Assembly (NCBI RefSeq): GCF_000712035.1 | Contig: NZ_JONV01000008.1 | Coordinates: 124,001 to 188,000 of the forward strand | Length of the DNA: 64,000 nt | Reading direction: 5' to 3' | Source of the DNA: Salinicoccus luteus DSM 17002 | Lineage (GTDB): Bacteria; Bacillota; Bacilli; Staphylococcales; Salinicoccaceae | Part shown: piece after piece, positions 17,153 through 25,591 of the stretch | Layout: every line of letters starts with the position of its first letter | Position numbering within the stretch: position 1 is the stretch's first letter | Translations under genes and position numbers: made by a program | The notes under the pieces: model-generated | Databases searched by the model: none | What the model was told of the DNA's origin: nothing | What the model saw: the letters and a program-made list of their open reading frames with translations, nothing else

Positions 17153-18397
17153 ATGATCAAAATAAACAGTGTCAACTGGATTGATCTTAAGGATGGAAAG
17201 ATCGAAGTGAGGGATATGGAAATCCCTTCGGAAACCGATCGAGTGATCGATGGGGCAGACAAGTACATGATGCCCGGGCTGGTCGACATGCATACCCATA
17301 TTTCGCCGCTCAGTGCGAAACACTATTTGGCCAGCGGTGTCACTTCTGTCCGAAATACGGGAGGCAATTATGAACTCATCCAGGTGGTGGATGATGTGGC
17401 TCCAAATACATACGCAACATACCGTTTCATCGATGGGGACCCGGGTCTATGGGGCCCGACGTCCTATGGCACTGTATCCACCAATGATATAGATACAGCT
17501 GTAGAGGCTGTCGAAGAACTGCATGCCCAGGGGGCGAAATTCATTAAAGTCTACGGGAATATTCAGGCGGATGTTCTCGAAGCAGTGGTTGAAAAGGGGG
17601 AGGCGCTCGGGTTGGAGGTGGCAGCCGACCTGCTGCACAAGAAGTCCATCGATGCTATGAAGGCGGCAGAATACGGAGTGAAGTGGCTCGAACATGCATC
17701 GAGCATCATCCATCACCTGTTCCCCGGCTACCATACGCAGCTTTCAGATGAGGACTTTGATGCCATCGCCGGAAAACCTATGGATGAGGATAAATTGAAG
17801 GATCTGCTGTCCTACATGATGGAGAATGAAGTGAAGATCGTACCGACATTGACGCTGTATCGTCATTTGGCTGAGGGGCGGGTATTCAACCCGCCTGAAC
17901 TGGATGCATCCCGGCAGATGGAACTGTTGGGGTTGGATGAAATGTTATCCATTGATGCACAGTTCCGTTCAATCGATGACCAGATTAATAAGGAGTTCCG
18001 GAAACGCCAAAAATGGCAGTATGACCAGGTGAAGCGGATAACTGAAAAGTACCTCGAAATGGGCGGGGAAGTATATATCGGTACCGATGCCCCGGCAGGA
18101 ACATGGGTATATCCCGGTCTCAGCATGGTTGAAGAGTTGAATGAGTTCAGGGACTTTGGTCTGGAAAACTTTGAAATACTTAAGAAGGCGACTATTGAAG
18201 CAAAGAAGGTGGTTGGTGAAGACGAAGGATACCTGCTCCTCAACAGCAACCCTATAGAGCGCCTGGAGAACATACTCGACATCGATACCGTATTTGTCGC
18301 AGGCAAAGTGTTTACCTGTGATGAAATCACAAAGCATCAGGTCGATGGAGAAGACATGAGGAACGTCTTTGAAGCGGTTGAGGCAAAATACAATTAG
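17153..18397 (+). CDS. Amidohydrolase-family metal-dependent hydrolase
   Basis: 414 residues. The order of motifs fits the amidohydrolase superfamily: YMMPGLVDMHTHIS (metal-binding HxH), FIKVYGNI with the Lys position, a HAS box (LEHASSIIHH) and the metal-binding Asp in VYIGTDAPAG. The C-terminal small beta domain ends with NSNPIERLENILDIDTVFVAGKV, as in imidazolonepropionase/prolidase-like members. The substrate is unknown. GGGAG precedes the ATG. It follows the alpha/beta hydrolase by 55 bp and may share a transcript. Confidence 0.85.
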   Translation: MIKINSVNWIDLKDGKIEVRDMEIPSETDRVIDGADKYMMPGLVDMHTHISPLSAKHYLASGVTSVRNTGGNYELIQVVDDVAPNTYATYRFIDGDPGLWGPTSYGTVSTNDIDTAVEAVEELHAQGAKFIKVYGNIQADVLEAVVEKGEALGLEVAADLLHKKSIDAMKAAEYGVKWLEHASSIIHHLFPGYHTQLSDEDFDAIAGKPMDEDKLKDLLSYMMENEVKIVPTLTLYRHLAEGRVFNPPELDASRQMELLGLDEMLSIDAQFRSIDDQINKEFRKRQKWQYDQVKRITEKYLEMGGEVYIGTDAPAGTWVYPGLSMVEELNEFRDFGLENFEILKKATIEAKKVVGEDEGYLLLNSNPIERLENILDIDTVFVAGKVFTCDEITKHQVDGEDMRNVFEAVEAKYN

Positions 18398-18454
18398 GGA
18401 TGGATTGAAGAGAAGGAATCAGCCTTAGAAATCAACAGGGATTGGAGCATCCAT

Positions 18455-19171
18455 ATGAAACCAAAAGTCCTATTGGTGGGCACCTATCACTTCGCGTCAA
18501 AACTCGATATGGTGAGCCACGAAGATACTTTTGACGAAGAGAACGACCAGAATCAGATACAGACACTGATAGATATACTCGCTCGCTTCAAACCGACTGC
18601 CCTGGCGGTGGAAATCACCAAGGATAAGCAAAAGCATCTGAATGATGAATACAGATCATATTTGGCCGGGACGCTTTCACTTGAAGCCAATGAAGTCCAT
18701 CAAGTCATGTATCGGTTGGGTGAACGATTGGGATTGGCTGAAATCAATGCCGTAGACTGGATGGATTCGGTGGGTAACAGAGGTATGGGCGATGTGATCG
18801 AGTGGTCGAAAGTCCATCAGCCGGATACATATGAAACGGTCTATGATATGTTCATGGAAAGTGATCGTATTGAAAATAATAATACAATCATAGAGAACCT
18901 CAGGCTGATCAATGCAGATTCGAACATCCGTGATAATCATCAGGCTTATATGAAGTTGGCCCAAATTGGTGTGGGTACGGAGTACGTAGGTATAGACTGG
19001 ATGCGATGGTGGTACCAGCGCAACCTGATCATCTATAAGAATGTCATGGAACTGATCGAGGCCGGTCATGATAGGGTATTGCTTTATATAGGCGCCGCAC
19101 ACCTCCACCTTCTGAGACAGTTTCTGACGGAGTCTGGAGAAGTGGAAGTTGTTTCTTTCAGTAAATTTTAA
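18455..19171 (+). CDS. DUF5694 (TraB/GumN-like) protein
   Basis: 238 residues, cytosolic. It opens with KVLLVGTYHFASKLD and closes with YIGAAHLHLLRQFL, the two motifs that mark TraB/PrgY/GumN-like proteins and DUF5694. In between is a Glu-containing LAVEITKDKQ motif. These proteins are thought to be metalloproteases or erythromycin-esterase relatives, but no activity is established for DUF5694. It follows the amidohydrolase gene on the same strand after 57 bp. Confidence 0.7.
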   Translation: MKPKVLLVGTYHFASKLDMVSHEDTFDEENDQNQIQTLIDILARFKPTALAVEITKDKQKHLNDEYRSYLAGTLSLEANEVHQVMYRLGERLGLAEINAVDWMDSVGNRGMGDVIEWSKVHQPDTYETVYDMFMESDRIENNNTIIENLRLINADSNIRDNHQAYMKLAQIGVGTEYVGIDWMRWWYQRNLIIYKNVMELIEAGHDRVLLYIGAAHLHLLRQFLTESGEVEVVSFSKF

Positions 19172-19185
19172 TAGGAGGGGTTCAA

Positions 19186-19473
19186 ATGGAGTTGATAGTT
19201 TTCCTGCTCATTTTTGGTCTTGTCCTCTTTGGCTATAACCGGCTGATGGGATATAAGAAGGGGCAGATTGTTCTGGATCTGGAGGAGCGGTATACCGACC
19301 AGTCGAAGTATGTGGAAGCGGTAAAACATGAGCTGGTTAAAGAGGGAAGAAGTGTAGAGTATCAAGGAAAAGGAAGATTCCTGATCGATGGTCAGACTTA
19401 TATTCTTATTGAACGGAATGATTCCATGGGTGGAGGCATGATCCAGAGGACCATATTGAAGCCTGAAAAATGA
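19186..19473 (+). CDS. Small single-helix membrane-anchored protein
   Basis: 95 residues. An N-terminal helix (LIVFLLIFGLVLFGYNRLM) is followed by a soluble ~70-residue domain with a KGQIVLDLEERYTDQSKYVEAV region and a beta-rich end (YQGKGRFLIDGQTYILIERN). No family is recognised. The start has AGGAGG upstream. It is 14 bp after the DUF5694 gene and so probably co-transcribed. Confidence 0.7.
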   Translation: MELIVFLLIFGLVLFGYNRLMGYKKGQIVLDLEERYTDQSKYVEAVKHELVKEGRSVEYQGKGRFLIDGQTYILIERNDSMGGGMIQRTILKPEK

Positions 19474-19499
19474 TTTTCATTACAACGAGGTGATATAGC

Positions 19500-20471
19500 A
19501 TGGACAGTGGTCTTATACGGATGGCAATACCTACAGATGAGGAGGCAATAGAATATCTGACTTCCCTACGGGGTGAGGATAATCTGAAAGTGACGCCGCT
19601 GATGGCGAAGTCCCTCTATCCTGATAAAGTCAAAAGTAATCGTCATTTTAAATGTGCAACTAAAGGGTGCGATGCACCAATCACTTGCCGTTCAATTAAA
19701 GAAACGCATGTCAATCAGCCGACATTTGTAAATCAGTCAAGAGTGGTCAACCTGCATTCAAAACATTGCAGTCATCATCCGGATAATAAAGTGGAGGACA
19801 GGAAGGAAAGGCCTGAAGAAAGCTATGCAGAACACTTCGACAGCGGCAGAACTATTTCAGGAATATCCAGAGTGAATGGGTTTGTCCCCCTCACCCCACT
19901 GAAGCAAAAGGCTGTTGACCAGAAGCAGCGCAGAAAAACGCTTCTGATGCCGGAGGTTAAGAAAGAAGGGGAGTCCAGAGAGAAGAAGGGAGTTGTCCAC
20001 AGGCTGAGGACGCTCCAACAACATGCCGAACTCTTTGCAGATGACCCAGGCTTCAGAGTGATCAATCAAAGTGCAGGCGGTGACATCCCCATCAGGGAAA
20101 TGTTTGAAAGTATCCGCAGCAATGTGTTCTATGAAGACATGCTGGATAAGGAAAAGGTGATGATCTATACAGGGAGGGCCTATTTATCGGAGACAAGTAA
20201 TGATAAAGTCATTGCCGTGCGCTTCAAGGATAAGATTGAAGTGGAAGGACAGGCGTACCGGCCATCGATGATCATTTCCAGGGACTATTTCATGGAGGAG
20301 TATGAGGACATCTATGAAGCCTTCACCAATGGCAACCAGTATGAATTCGACGTCTTCACCACGTTGCCTTTCTTCATGAATGGGAAGTATCTCAATTTCT
20401 CTTCTTACAGAACTCATGAGCAGATCAACCCATTTGGTGAGGAACTCTACAGCAATTTCTATATCAGGTAG
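19500..20471 (+). CDS. Unknown protein with an N-terminal Cys/His cluster
   Basis: 323 residues, no signal peptide. Residues ~45-90 hold a possible zinc site, CATKGCDAPITC with a later HSKHCSHH, a layout loosely like the N-terminal zinc ribbon of CoiA-type proteins. The middle (~100-180) is charged and probably flexible. The C-terminal ~150 residues look folded (VMIYTGRAYLSE..., VIAVRFKDKIEVEGQAYRP..., ending FGEELYSNFYIR). A nucleic-acid or sensing role is possible, but there is no firm match. The ATG follows GAGGTGAT. It is close to the upstream gene, so an operon is likely. Confidence 0.6.
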   Translation: MDSGLIRMAIPTDEEAIEYLTSLRGEDNLKVTPLMAKSLYPDKVKSNRHFKCATKGCDAPITCRSIKETHVNQPTFVNQSRVVNLHSKHCSHHPDNKVEDRKERPEESYAEHFDSGRTISGISRVNGFVPLTPLKQKAVDQKQRRKTLLMPEVKKEGESREKKGVVHRLRTLQQHAELFADDPGFRVINQSAGGDIPIREMFESIRSNVFYEDMLDKEKVMIYTGRAYLSETSNDKVIAVRFKDKIEVEGQAYRPSMIISRDYFMEEYEDIYEAFTNGNQYEFDVFTTLPFFMNGKYLNFSSYRTHEQINPFGEELYSNFYIR

Positions 20472-20543
20472 GGTTGATGCCCTGGACCAGATAGATATAA
20501 TCTTCGATTTGAATTAAATGCTGGATAAAGTGGGGGAGTTTCA

Positions 20544-20831
20544 ATGAAGAACGGGACAGTGAATATTTTTGGAGTTGTGTCTGTGTTAATCCCACTCATC
20601 TTATCAATACTCATTTTGAACTTCTTTCTCGAAATTGTACCAAATGAAAAAATCCAAGGCTCACCTCTGATTCTGCCACTATTTCTATGCCCTATAGGCG
20701 CAGTTGTTGGAGCTGTCGGATATGGCTATCGAAAGGATCAAATATCAAGGATTGGCATTATTTCTAATATCATTTTATTTTTGTTTCCAATCGCCTACAA
20801 TATTTTTGCCACGCTAATATTTGGCGTGTGA
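20544..20831 (+). CDS. Small membrane protein of unknown function
   Basis: 95 residues with three hydrophobic segments (FGVVSVLIPLILSILILNFFL; LILPLFLCPIGAVVGAVGYGY; IGIISNIILFLFPIAYNIFATLIF) and a GYRKDQ loop. The start is supported by GGGGGAG seven bases upstream. No family is recognised; similar three-helix proteins are common in Bacilli. Confidence 0.6.
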   Translation: MKNGTVNIFGVVSVLIPLILSILILNFFLEIVPNEKIQGSPLILPLFLCPIGAVVGAVGYGYRKDQISRIGIISNIILFLFPIAYNIFATLIFGV

Positions 20832-21001
20832 AAAGAAAGACAAAAGCTGCTCCGTTCATTTCCTGTTATGAATATTATAGTGCTTGCAGTGCGCACGATA
20901 ATTTTTTCAAAGCACCACTTTTTCAAGTAATATTTGACGAGAGAGCCATCCATATACTCCGATATAATTTTTAGCATGTTGAAAGCCTAAGGGGTGAAAT
21001 A

Positions 21002-21115
21002 ATGGATAATAGAACTAAGTATCTCATCATTATTATTATTGTTGTTGGCCTTGGTTTGGGTCTACTTGGTTATTTCGGTTTCATGGAGTTCATAAAGAAC
21101 TTTCCAATGAATTGA
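21002..21115 (+). CDS. 37-residue membrane peptide
   Basis: A short ORF with a good ribosome site (AAGGGGTG, seven bases) encodes MDNRTKYLI followed by a hydrophobic stretch with glycines and a short tail (EFIKNFPMN). It looks like a single-pass small membrane protein. Its short size leaves it uncertain. Confidence 0.45.
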   Translation: MDNRTKYLIIIIIVVGLGLGLLGYFGFMEFIKNFPMN

Positions 21116-21207
21116 ATGGCAGTAAATTAATCAGGCTTACCATCTATGGGAAGAAAAATAATAAAGAACTAGTATTTAATAGAACTAAATTATAAAAGGG
21201 TTATTAA

Positions 21208-21405
21208 ATGCAGAAGGGGTTTTTTAAAGCAACGGGTACTTTGCTGATCACTATATCAATATTGATTGGATGTAGTAGTGATGCTTCCTCTACCCCAATA
21301 AAAAACCTCCATAAAACACTCGTAAGAGTGCTAGGAGGTACAATGATGAAGTCATTGATAAACAATGGCTTCATCATTTATTTTATTTGGAGATCAATCC
21401 AATGA
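21208..21405 (+). pseudogene. Truncated lipoprotein gene
   Basis: The first ~30 residues are a convincing lipoprotein signal (MQKGFFKATGTLLITISILI, lipobox IGCSSD). After residue ~30 (SSTPIK) the frame runs into two stem-loops and stops after 65 residues. A normal lipoprotein would continue, so the mature domain has been lost and replaced by hairpin DNA. Confidence 0.5.
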
Positions 21406-21416
21406 ATCTTCATTGG
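21305..21416. repeat. Three consecutive palindromes
   Basis: Hairpin 1 at 21305-21339 (ACCTCC...CACTC GTAA GAGTG...GGAGGT). Hairpin 2 at 21342-21378 (16-bp stem, AATGATGAAGTCATTG with CAATGGCTTCATCATT, then a T-rich tail). Hairpin 3 at 21399-21416 (CCAATGAATCTTCATTGG, perfect). Hairpins 1 and 2 could terminate transcription in either direction, between the truncated lipoprotein and the convergent carotenoid operon. Confidence 0.6.
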
Positions 21417-21430
21417 AGAAAGTTAAAAGA

Positions 21431-22312
21431 CTATTCATGATCGACAGCTTTTCTGATGTTCTGTGCAATCAGCTGCCAAGCCTCCTGGGCCTTTTCTTTC
21501 GGTCCGAAATGCGTAAAGGCATGGCCACAGCCTGTGAAAAGGATATCCTGGACGCTTACACCTGCAGCTTTTAATTTTTCAGCATAGTTTTCGGCTTCCG
21601 GTCTGAAGGCGTCATGTTCGGCAATGAGGATGAGGGCAGGAGCCAAATGGTCGTCTACATCGGCAAAGACAGGGGAGGCGAGGGGGTCCCTCGCCATTTC
21701 CTTCTCAGGCACATAGCATATGTTCAAAAAGTGTGCAGCCTGTGGGAATTGCGCGCGCAACTTATTTGGTTCAGGCTTCTCTGAATATGGTGTGACGAAA
21801 TCGAGCATCGGATAGGACAGAACTTGGAGAAGCGGCTGCTTTTCCGCTTTCTCCTCAAGTAGGAGGCAGAATGCAGCTGCAAAGTTGCCGCCTGAGCTTT
21901 GGCCGCCCACCATCAACTTCTCAGTATCGATGTCCAGTTCATCGGCGTGTTCCTTCATCCATTGGAAAACTTCATAGCTCTGTTCGATCGCTTTCGGGAA
22001 TGGATACTCCGGTGCCTTCACATAATCGATGTTTAGGACGACGCATCCCGTCTCATTGGCGAGGTAGCGGCAATACGGGTCATCCATATCCTTATCGTTC
22101 ATTATGAAGGCACCCCCATGGAAATTGATGTAGACGGGGTGCTTTTTTTGTTCTGCCTCCAATGGATAATACAGCGTTATTGCGGTGAGGCCAATGGATG
22201 TTTCCACCATGATATCCTTCTTGCTTTCTACAGGCTGATGATCAATCATTGGATTTTTTGCTGCCTTATTTGGAAAGAGTCTCAGTAATTTTGCAAAGAT
22301 GGTTTTGAACAT
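21431..22312 (-). CDS. HSL-type alpha/beta hydrolase, end of the carotenoid operon
   Basis: 293 residues. It carries the hormone-sensitive-lipase family motifs: the oxyanion-hole HGGAF (in VYINFHGGAFIM), the nucleophile elbow GGQSSGGN, an Asp in LILIAEHDAFRPEAE and a His in GCGHAFTHFGPK. A GAGG lies seven bases before the ATG. It begins 22 bp after crtQ ends on the same strand, so it belongs to the carotenoid transcript. A role in trimming or transferring the acyl chain of the carotenoid ester is possible but is inference. Confidence 0.85.
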   Translation of the reverse strand: MFKTIFAKLLRLFPNKAAKNPMIDHQPVESKKDIMVETSIGLTAITLYYPLEAEQKKHPVYINFHGGAFIMNDKDMDDPYCRYLANETGCVVLNIDYVKAPEYPFPKAIEQSYEVFQWMKEHADELDIDTEKLMVGGQSSGGNFAAAFCLLLEEKAEKQPLLQVLSYPMLDFVTPYSEKPEPNKLRAQFPQAAHFLNICYVPEKEMARDPLASPVFADVDDHLAPALILIAEHDAFRPEAENYAEKLKAAGVSVQDILFTGCGHAFTHFGPKEKAQEAWQLIAQNIRKAVDHE

Positions 22313-22334
22313 GACTGACCTCGCTTTTCTAGCA

Positions 22335-23441
22335 TTATTTGACGTTGATTTTCCGACCTTTCCAGTTCACCGAACGCAGTACATGGACCCGGAAGATGGA
22401 GTATACGAATACACCGGCAAAAAAGGCGAACAGGACGGGATGGAAGATGAAGATATACCTTTTGAAGTTGCCGCATCTTCGGGCGAAAACCATGGTTTGG
22501 AGGGCATAGAGGAGATAGACCACCCCAGTGAGCACAATCAGCACCGGGTCCATTGCGATAAGTGAAGAAACCAATGCGCCGGCACTGATGAAGCTGCCGG
22601 AAATCCAGATGATGGTCATCAGCATGACGGCAGGATGGGTCGCTTGTGAACCGAGCGCAAAGCTTTTGCACCAACCCTCAACAAGGCTTCTGAACCCTTC
22701 CGGGTACATGCGGAAGGATATGACGCCGCGTCCCCCGAGACAATAGACAGGCAGGTCCTGATTAAGATACGCCTGACCGAGGGCCAGATCATCCATAAGG
22801 GCATCCTGGATGGCTTTATGCCCGCCTGTCGAAAGGTAGTCGTCCTTATTGGAAAGGATGCAGGGACCGAACGACCCTGCAGGTTTAAAGCGCTTCCCCC
22901 AGACGGTGAATACATTCATTCCCACAACAACAATCACATTGAAGATGGCTGAGAGGTTCTCGTACATGGCTTCGATGCGGTGGAAGGGCTGCAGGGCCAA
23001 TATGCCCCGGGCCCCTTTCCGTCGATAAAGCGTCAACAGATCCTGAAGGCTGTCGGGGGTGCTGAAGCGTGTATCGGCATCGAGGAAAAGGAGCCATTCC
23101 CCTTTCGAATGCTGGACACCGTGCCAGCAGGCTGACGATTTCCCTGCACCGGCCTCCTTGAATTCATTACGCAGTACTGTGGCATCAAAAGCCGATGCGA
23201 CAGAAACTGTATCATCCGTGGAGTCATCGTCGATGACCAGAACTTCAAATGATCTGAAATTCTGCTCCTGCAGGGATCTGAGCAGGGCGGAAATCCTTTC
23301 TGCTTCATTCCTGGCCGGAATGATGATGGATACGAAAGGGTATTCGGCACCCTCCCCCCGGCCTGACGGGCGGGGGAGGGACCAGAACATGAGTGTCCCG
23401 ACAACAATCGCCAGAAGCCCCAGTATAAGATTGACCATCAT
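22335..23441 (-). CDS. crtQ: 4,4'-diaponeurosporenoate glycosyltransferase (CrtQ)
   Basis: About 368 residues. An N-terminal membrane helix is followed by a GT2 fold: FVSIIIPARNEAERI, VLVIDDDSTDDTV, the metal-binding LFLDADTRF and the acceptor-loop ALMDDLALGQAYL. Two or three C-terminal helices follow. The match to staphylococcal CrtQ (size, order of motifs) and the neighbours crtN, crtO and crtP support transfer of glucose to 4,4'-diaponeurosporenoate at the membrane. Start: ATG 23441 has AAAGGGG nine bases upstream. An ATG at 23450 directly abuts that site and is less likely. Confidence 0.88.
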   Translation of the reverse strand: MMVNLILGLLAIVVGTLMFWSLPRPSGRGEGAEYPFVSIIIPARNEAERISALLRSLQEQNFRSFEVLVIDDDSTDDTVSVASAFDATVLRNEFKEAGAGKSSACWHGVQHSKGEWLLFLDADTRFSTPDSLQDLLTLYRRKGARGILALQPFHRIEAMYENLSAIFNVIVVVGMNVFTVWGKRFKPAGSFGPCILSNKDDYLSTGGHKAIQDALMDDLALGQAYLNQDLPVYCLGGRGVISFRMYPEGFRSLVEGWCKSFALGSQATHPAVMLMTIIWISGSFISAGALVSSLIAMDPVLIVLTGVVYLLYALQTMVFARRCGNFKRYIFIFHPVLFAFFAGVFVYSIFRVHVLRSVNWKGRKINVK

Positions 23442-23461
23442 AAGCGTCATCCCCTTTCATA

Positions 23462-24979
23462 TCATTCAGTGGATGGGCTGCCTTTGTCGTCCTGGATGAG
23501 TTCCCGGGCAGCGATTTGGGCGGACAGCAGTACAATTGGGACGCCTGCCCCCGGATGTGTACTGCTGCCTGTGAAATACAAGTTGGAACAGCTTGGTGAT
23601 TTGCTCTGCGGCCGCTTGTGGATGCTTTGGGAAAGGGTGGGCTGCAGCCCGAAAGCAGCACCGTTATATGCATTGAACCTCGACTCGAAATCGAGTGGTG
23701 TGAAGTGTGTCTCTGCAACGATCTCCTGCTCGACATTTTCAAACCCGCGTATCTGCTTCAAGGTATCCAAAATGTATGTACGGTAGTATTCGATCGTCTC
23801 ATCGTTCCACTCATAGTCCGCCATACCGAGGTCGGACACCGGCATCAGGATATATAGTCCATCCTTTCCTTCCGGTGCGAGTGTCGGATCGAGCTTCGAG
23901 GCGATATAGACGTAGAAGGAAGCATGGTCCAGCTTTTTACCTTCAAAGATGTCCTTCATGTTCTTCTCGAGTGATTCATTGAAGATGAAATTATGGATGT
24001 GCTCGACATCATCATACTTCCGGTCCATACCCAGGTAGAGGAGGAAGGCGGAACAGGAATATTTCATGCCGTCGATCTTCCGATCGGTGAATTTCCCTTT
24101 GGCGCGGGGGCTTTTCACCAGGTTTTTCATCGCATACGGGAAATCGGCGTTGCAGACCACATAGTCGGCATCGATCTTCCTGTCATCCACCTTGATGCCG
24201 GTCGCCCGTCCGGCATCGATGGAGATCTCCTGCACTGCGCTTCCATAGAAGATTTCCCCGCCAAGTTCCTCAAACAACCGTTCCATGGCCGTTGCCATCG
24301 TATACATACCGCCTTTGATGAACCATATCCCGTACAGGAACTGGATCATCGGAATCATCGAATAGAAGGACGGGCCGGTGAAGGGGGAGACGCCTATGTA
24401 CAATGTCTGGAACCCCATGATCTGCTTCAGGCGTTCGCTGTTTATATACCTTCCGATGAAGTTGTCCGCTGTACCTACCAGTTTCACTTTCGGCGCCTTC
24501 CTCAACATCGAAAGGTTATAGAAGTCGCTTCTTTTGTGGAAAGGCCGTCCGAGAATGTTGTCCTGGGCGAAGATATATCCTTTATAGATATCATGCATAT
24601 AGCTGAGGAAGCCTTCCGTATCCCCCGGGCTTATGGACTCGATCATTCTGGTCAACTCGGTCAAGTCGGAGGAGATGTCGATGGGTGTATCCGGAGTGTC
24701 GCTGAAGTACACCCGGTACATGGGGTCCAACTTCTCCATTGGAATGTAGTCGTTGGGGTCTCGTCCGCAAAGCTCGAATATTTCACGGTACAGTTCCGGC
24801 ATCATGACGATGCTCGGCCCAAGGTCGAACTGGTACCCATCCTTTTCGATCCGGTTCATTTTTCCACCCGGAGTAGCATCCTTCTCATGGATCTCCACCT
24901 GATAGCCGGCGTGCTGCAGCCTGATGGCACTTGCCAGTCCTGCCACACCTGCACCAATGACGATCACTTTCTTTGTCAT
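23462..24979 (-). CDS. crtN: Dehydrosqualene desaturase (CrtN)
   Basis: 505 residues. The dinucleotide-binding motif VIVIGAGVAGLASAIRL and a C-terminal STHPGAGVPIVLLSAQ (FAD-binding) frame a phytoene-desaturase-type amine oxidase. It resembles staphylococcal CrtN at the start (IHEKDATPGGKMNRIEKDGY, FDLGPSIVMMPELY) and in LAFQTLYIG-like (MGFQTLYIGVSPFTGPS) positions. CrtN converts dehydrosqualene to 4,4'-diaponeurosporene in the membrane. The start has GAGG before it. It lies between crtO and crtQ with a short gap on each side. Confidence 0.92.
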   Translation of the reverse strand: MTKKVIVIGAGVAGLASAIRLQHAGYQVEIHEKDATPGGKMNRIEKDGYQFDLGPSIVMMPELYREIFELCGRDPNDYIPMEKLDPMYRVYFSDTPDTPIDISSDLTELTRMIESISPGDTEGFLSYMHDIYKGYIFAQDNILGRPFHKRSDFYNLSMLRKAPKVKLVGTADNFIGRYINSERLKQIMGFQTLYIGVSPFTGPSFYSMIPMIQFLYGIWFIKGGMYTMATAMERLFEELGGEIFYGSAVQEISIDAGRATGIKVDDRKIDADYVVCNADFPYAMKNLVKSPRAKGKFTDRKIDGMKYSCSAFLLYLGMDRKYDDVEHIHNFIFNESLEKNMKDIFEGKKLDHASFYVYIASKLDPTLAPEGKDGLYILMPVSDLGMADYEWNDETIEYYRTYILDTLKQIRGFENVEQEIVAETHFTPLDFESRFNAYNGAAFGLQPTLSQSIHKRPQSKSPSCSNLYFTGSSTHPGAGVPIVLLSAQIAARELIQDDKGSPSTE

Positions 24980-25033
24980 GCATACACCTCTTTCTTAAAT
25001 GAAGGACCCGGAAGGTTCTAAAACTCTCCCGAG

Positions 25034-25507
25034 TCACGACAGCATTCTTCTGATTCTTCCGCGGTTGTATCTTTGCGTGATGATGAGGGGCAGGTTGAAG
25101 GCGACCGCATATACGATCATCAGCCAGCCCACGAGCGGTGGGTTCCACATGAAGAAGAGCGGGGCGGGCACGATCGACAGCCAGTGTGACAGCTCAGCCC
25201 GTTTTGTCTCCATGGCAAACATTTCGAGGTCTTCCCTGCCCGTGCCATGCAGTGATTTCTTCTGATATCCCTTTTTGAACAGGGTGGCCCCGTCGATCAG
25301 TCTGCCTTTCCATGCCTTCACCCGGAACAGCTGCTGCCATATCTCGCCTGATTTCTCCCACCGATAGATGCGGGACCAGAAGGCATTGTTCTGGAATACT
25401 GTGGCCGGAAGCTTCAGGCAGAGGACGGAGATGGCCATATGGAAGAAGAACCAGACGGCTATGTCTATGACGATGGTCCAGAACAGGGACAATGAGATCA
25501 CTTGCAT
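25034..25507 (-). CDS. crtO: Glycosyl-4,4'-diaponeurosporenoate acyltransferase (CrtO)
   Basis: 157 residues with two to three membrane segments. Conserved CrtO positions are recognisable: a W-x-K-x-x-x-D-G region (VKAWKGRLIDG), METKRAELSHWLSI and PLIITQRYNRGRI near the end. These match staphylococcal CrtO. The enzyme adds a fatty acyl chain to the glucosyl carotenoid, the last step of staphyloxanthin synthesis. It is 84 bp after crtP and 54 bp before crtN in transcription order. Confidence 0.88.
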   Translation of the reverse strand: MQVISLSLFWTIVIDIAVWFFFHMAISVLCLKLPATVFQNNAFWSRIYRWEKSGEIWQQLFRVKAWKGRLIDGATLFKKGYQKKSLHGTGREDLEMFAMETKRAELSHWLSIVPAPLFFMWNPPLVGWLMIVYAVAFNLPLIITQRYNRGRIRRMLS

Positions 25508-25591
25508 GGCCGAACCTCCTAAGCATTTTCATTTTCGCAGGCGTCATTTGCGACAGTGTCCTGAATCACGCACAAACTTCAGAAGGAGACA

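Noticed and set aside
23993-25021. Long plus-strand ORF of 342 codons opposite crtN
   Set aside because: It is a shadow of the crtN gene, with no ribosome site and no recognisable domains. The minus-strand protein matches CrtN along its length.
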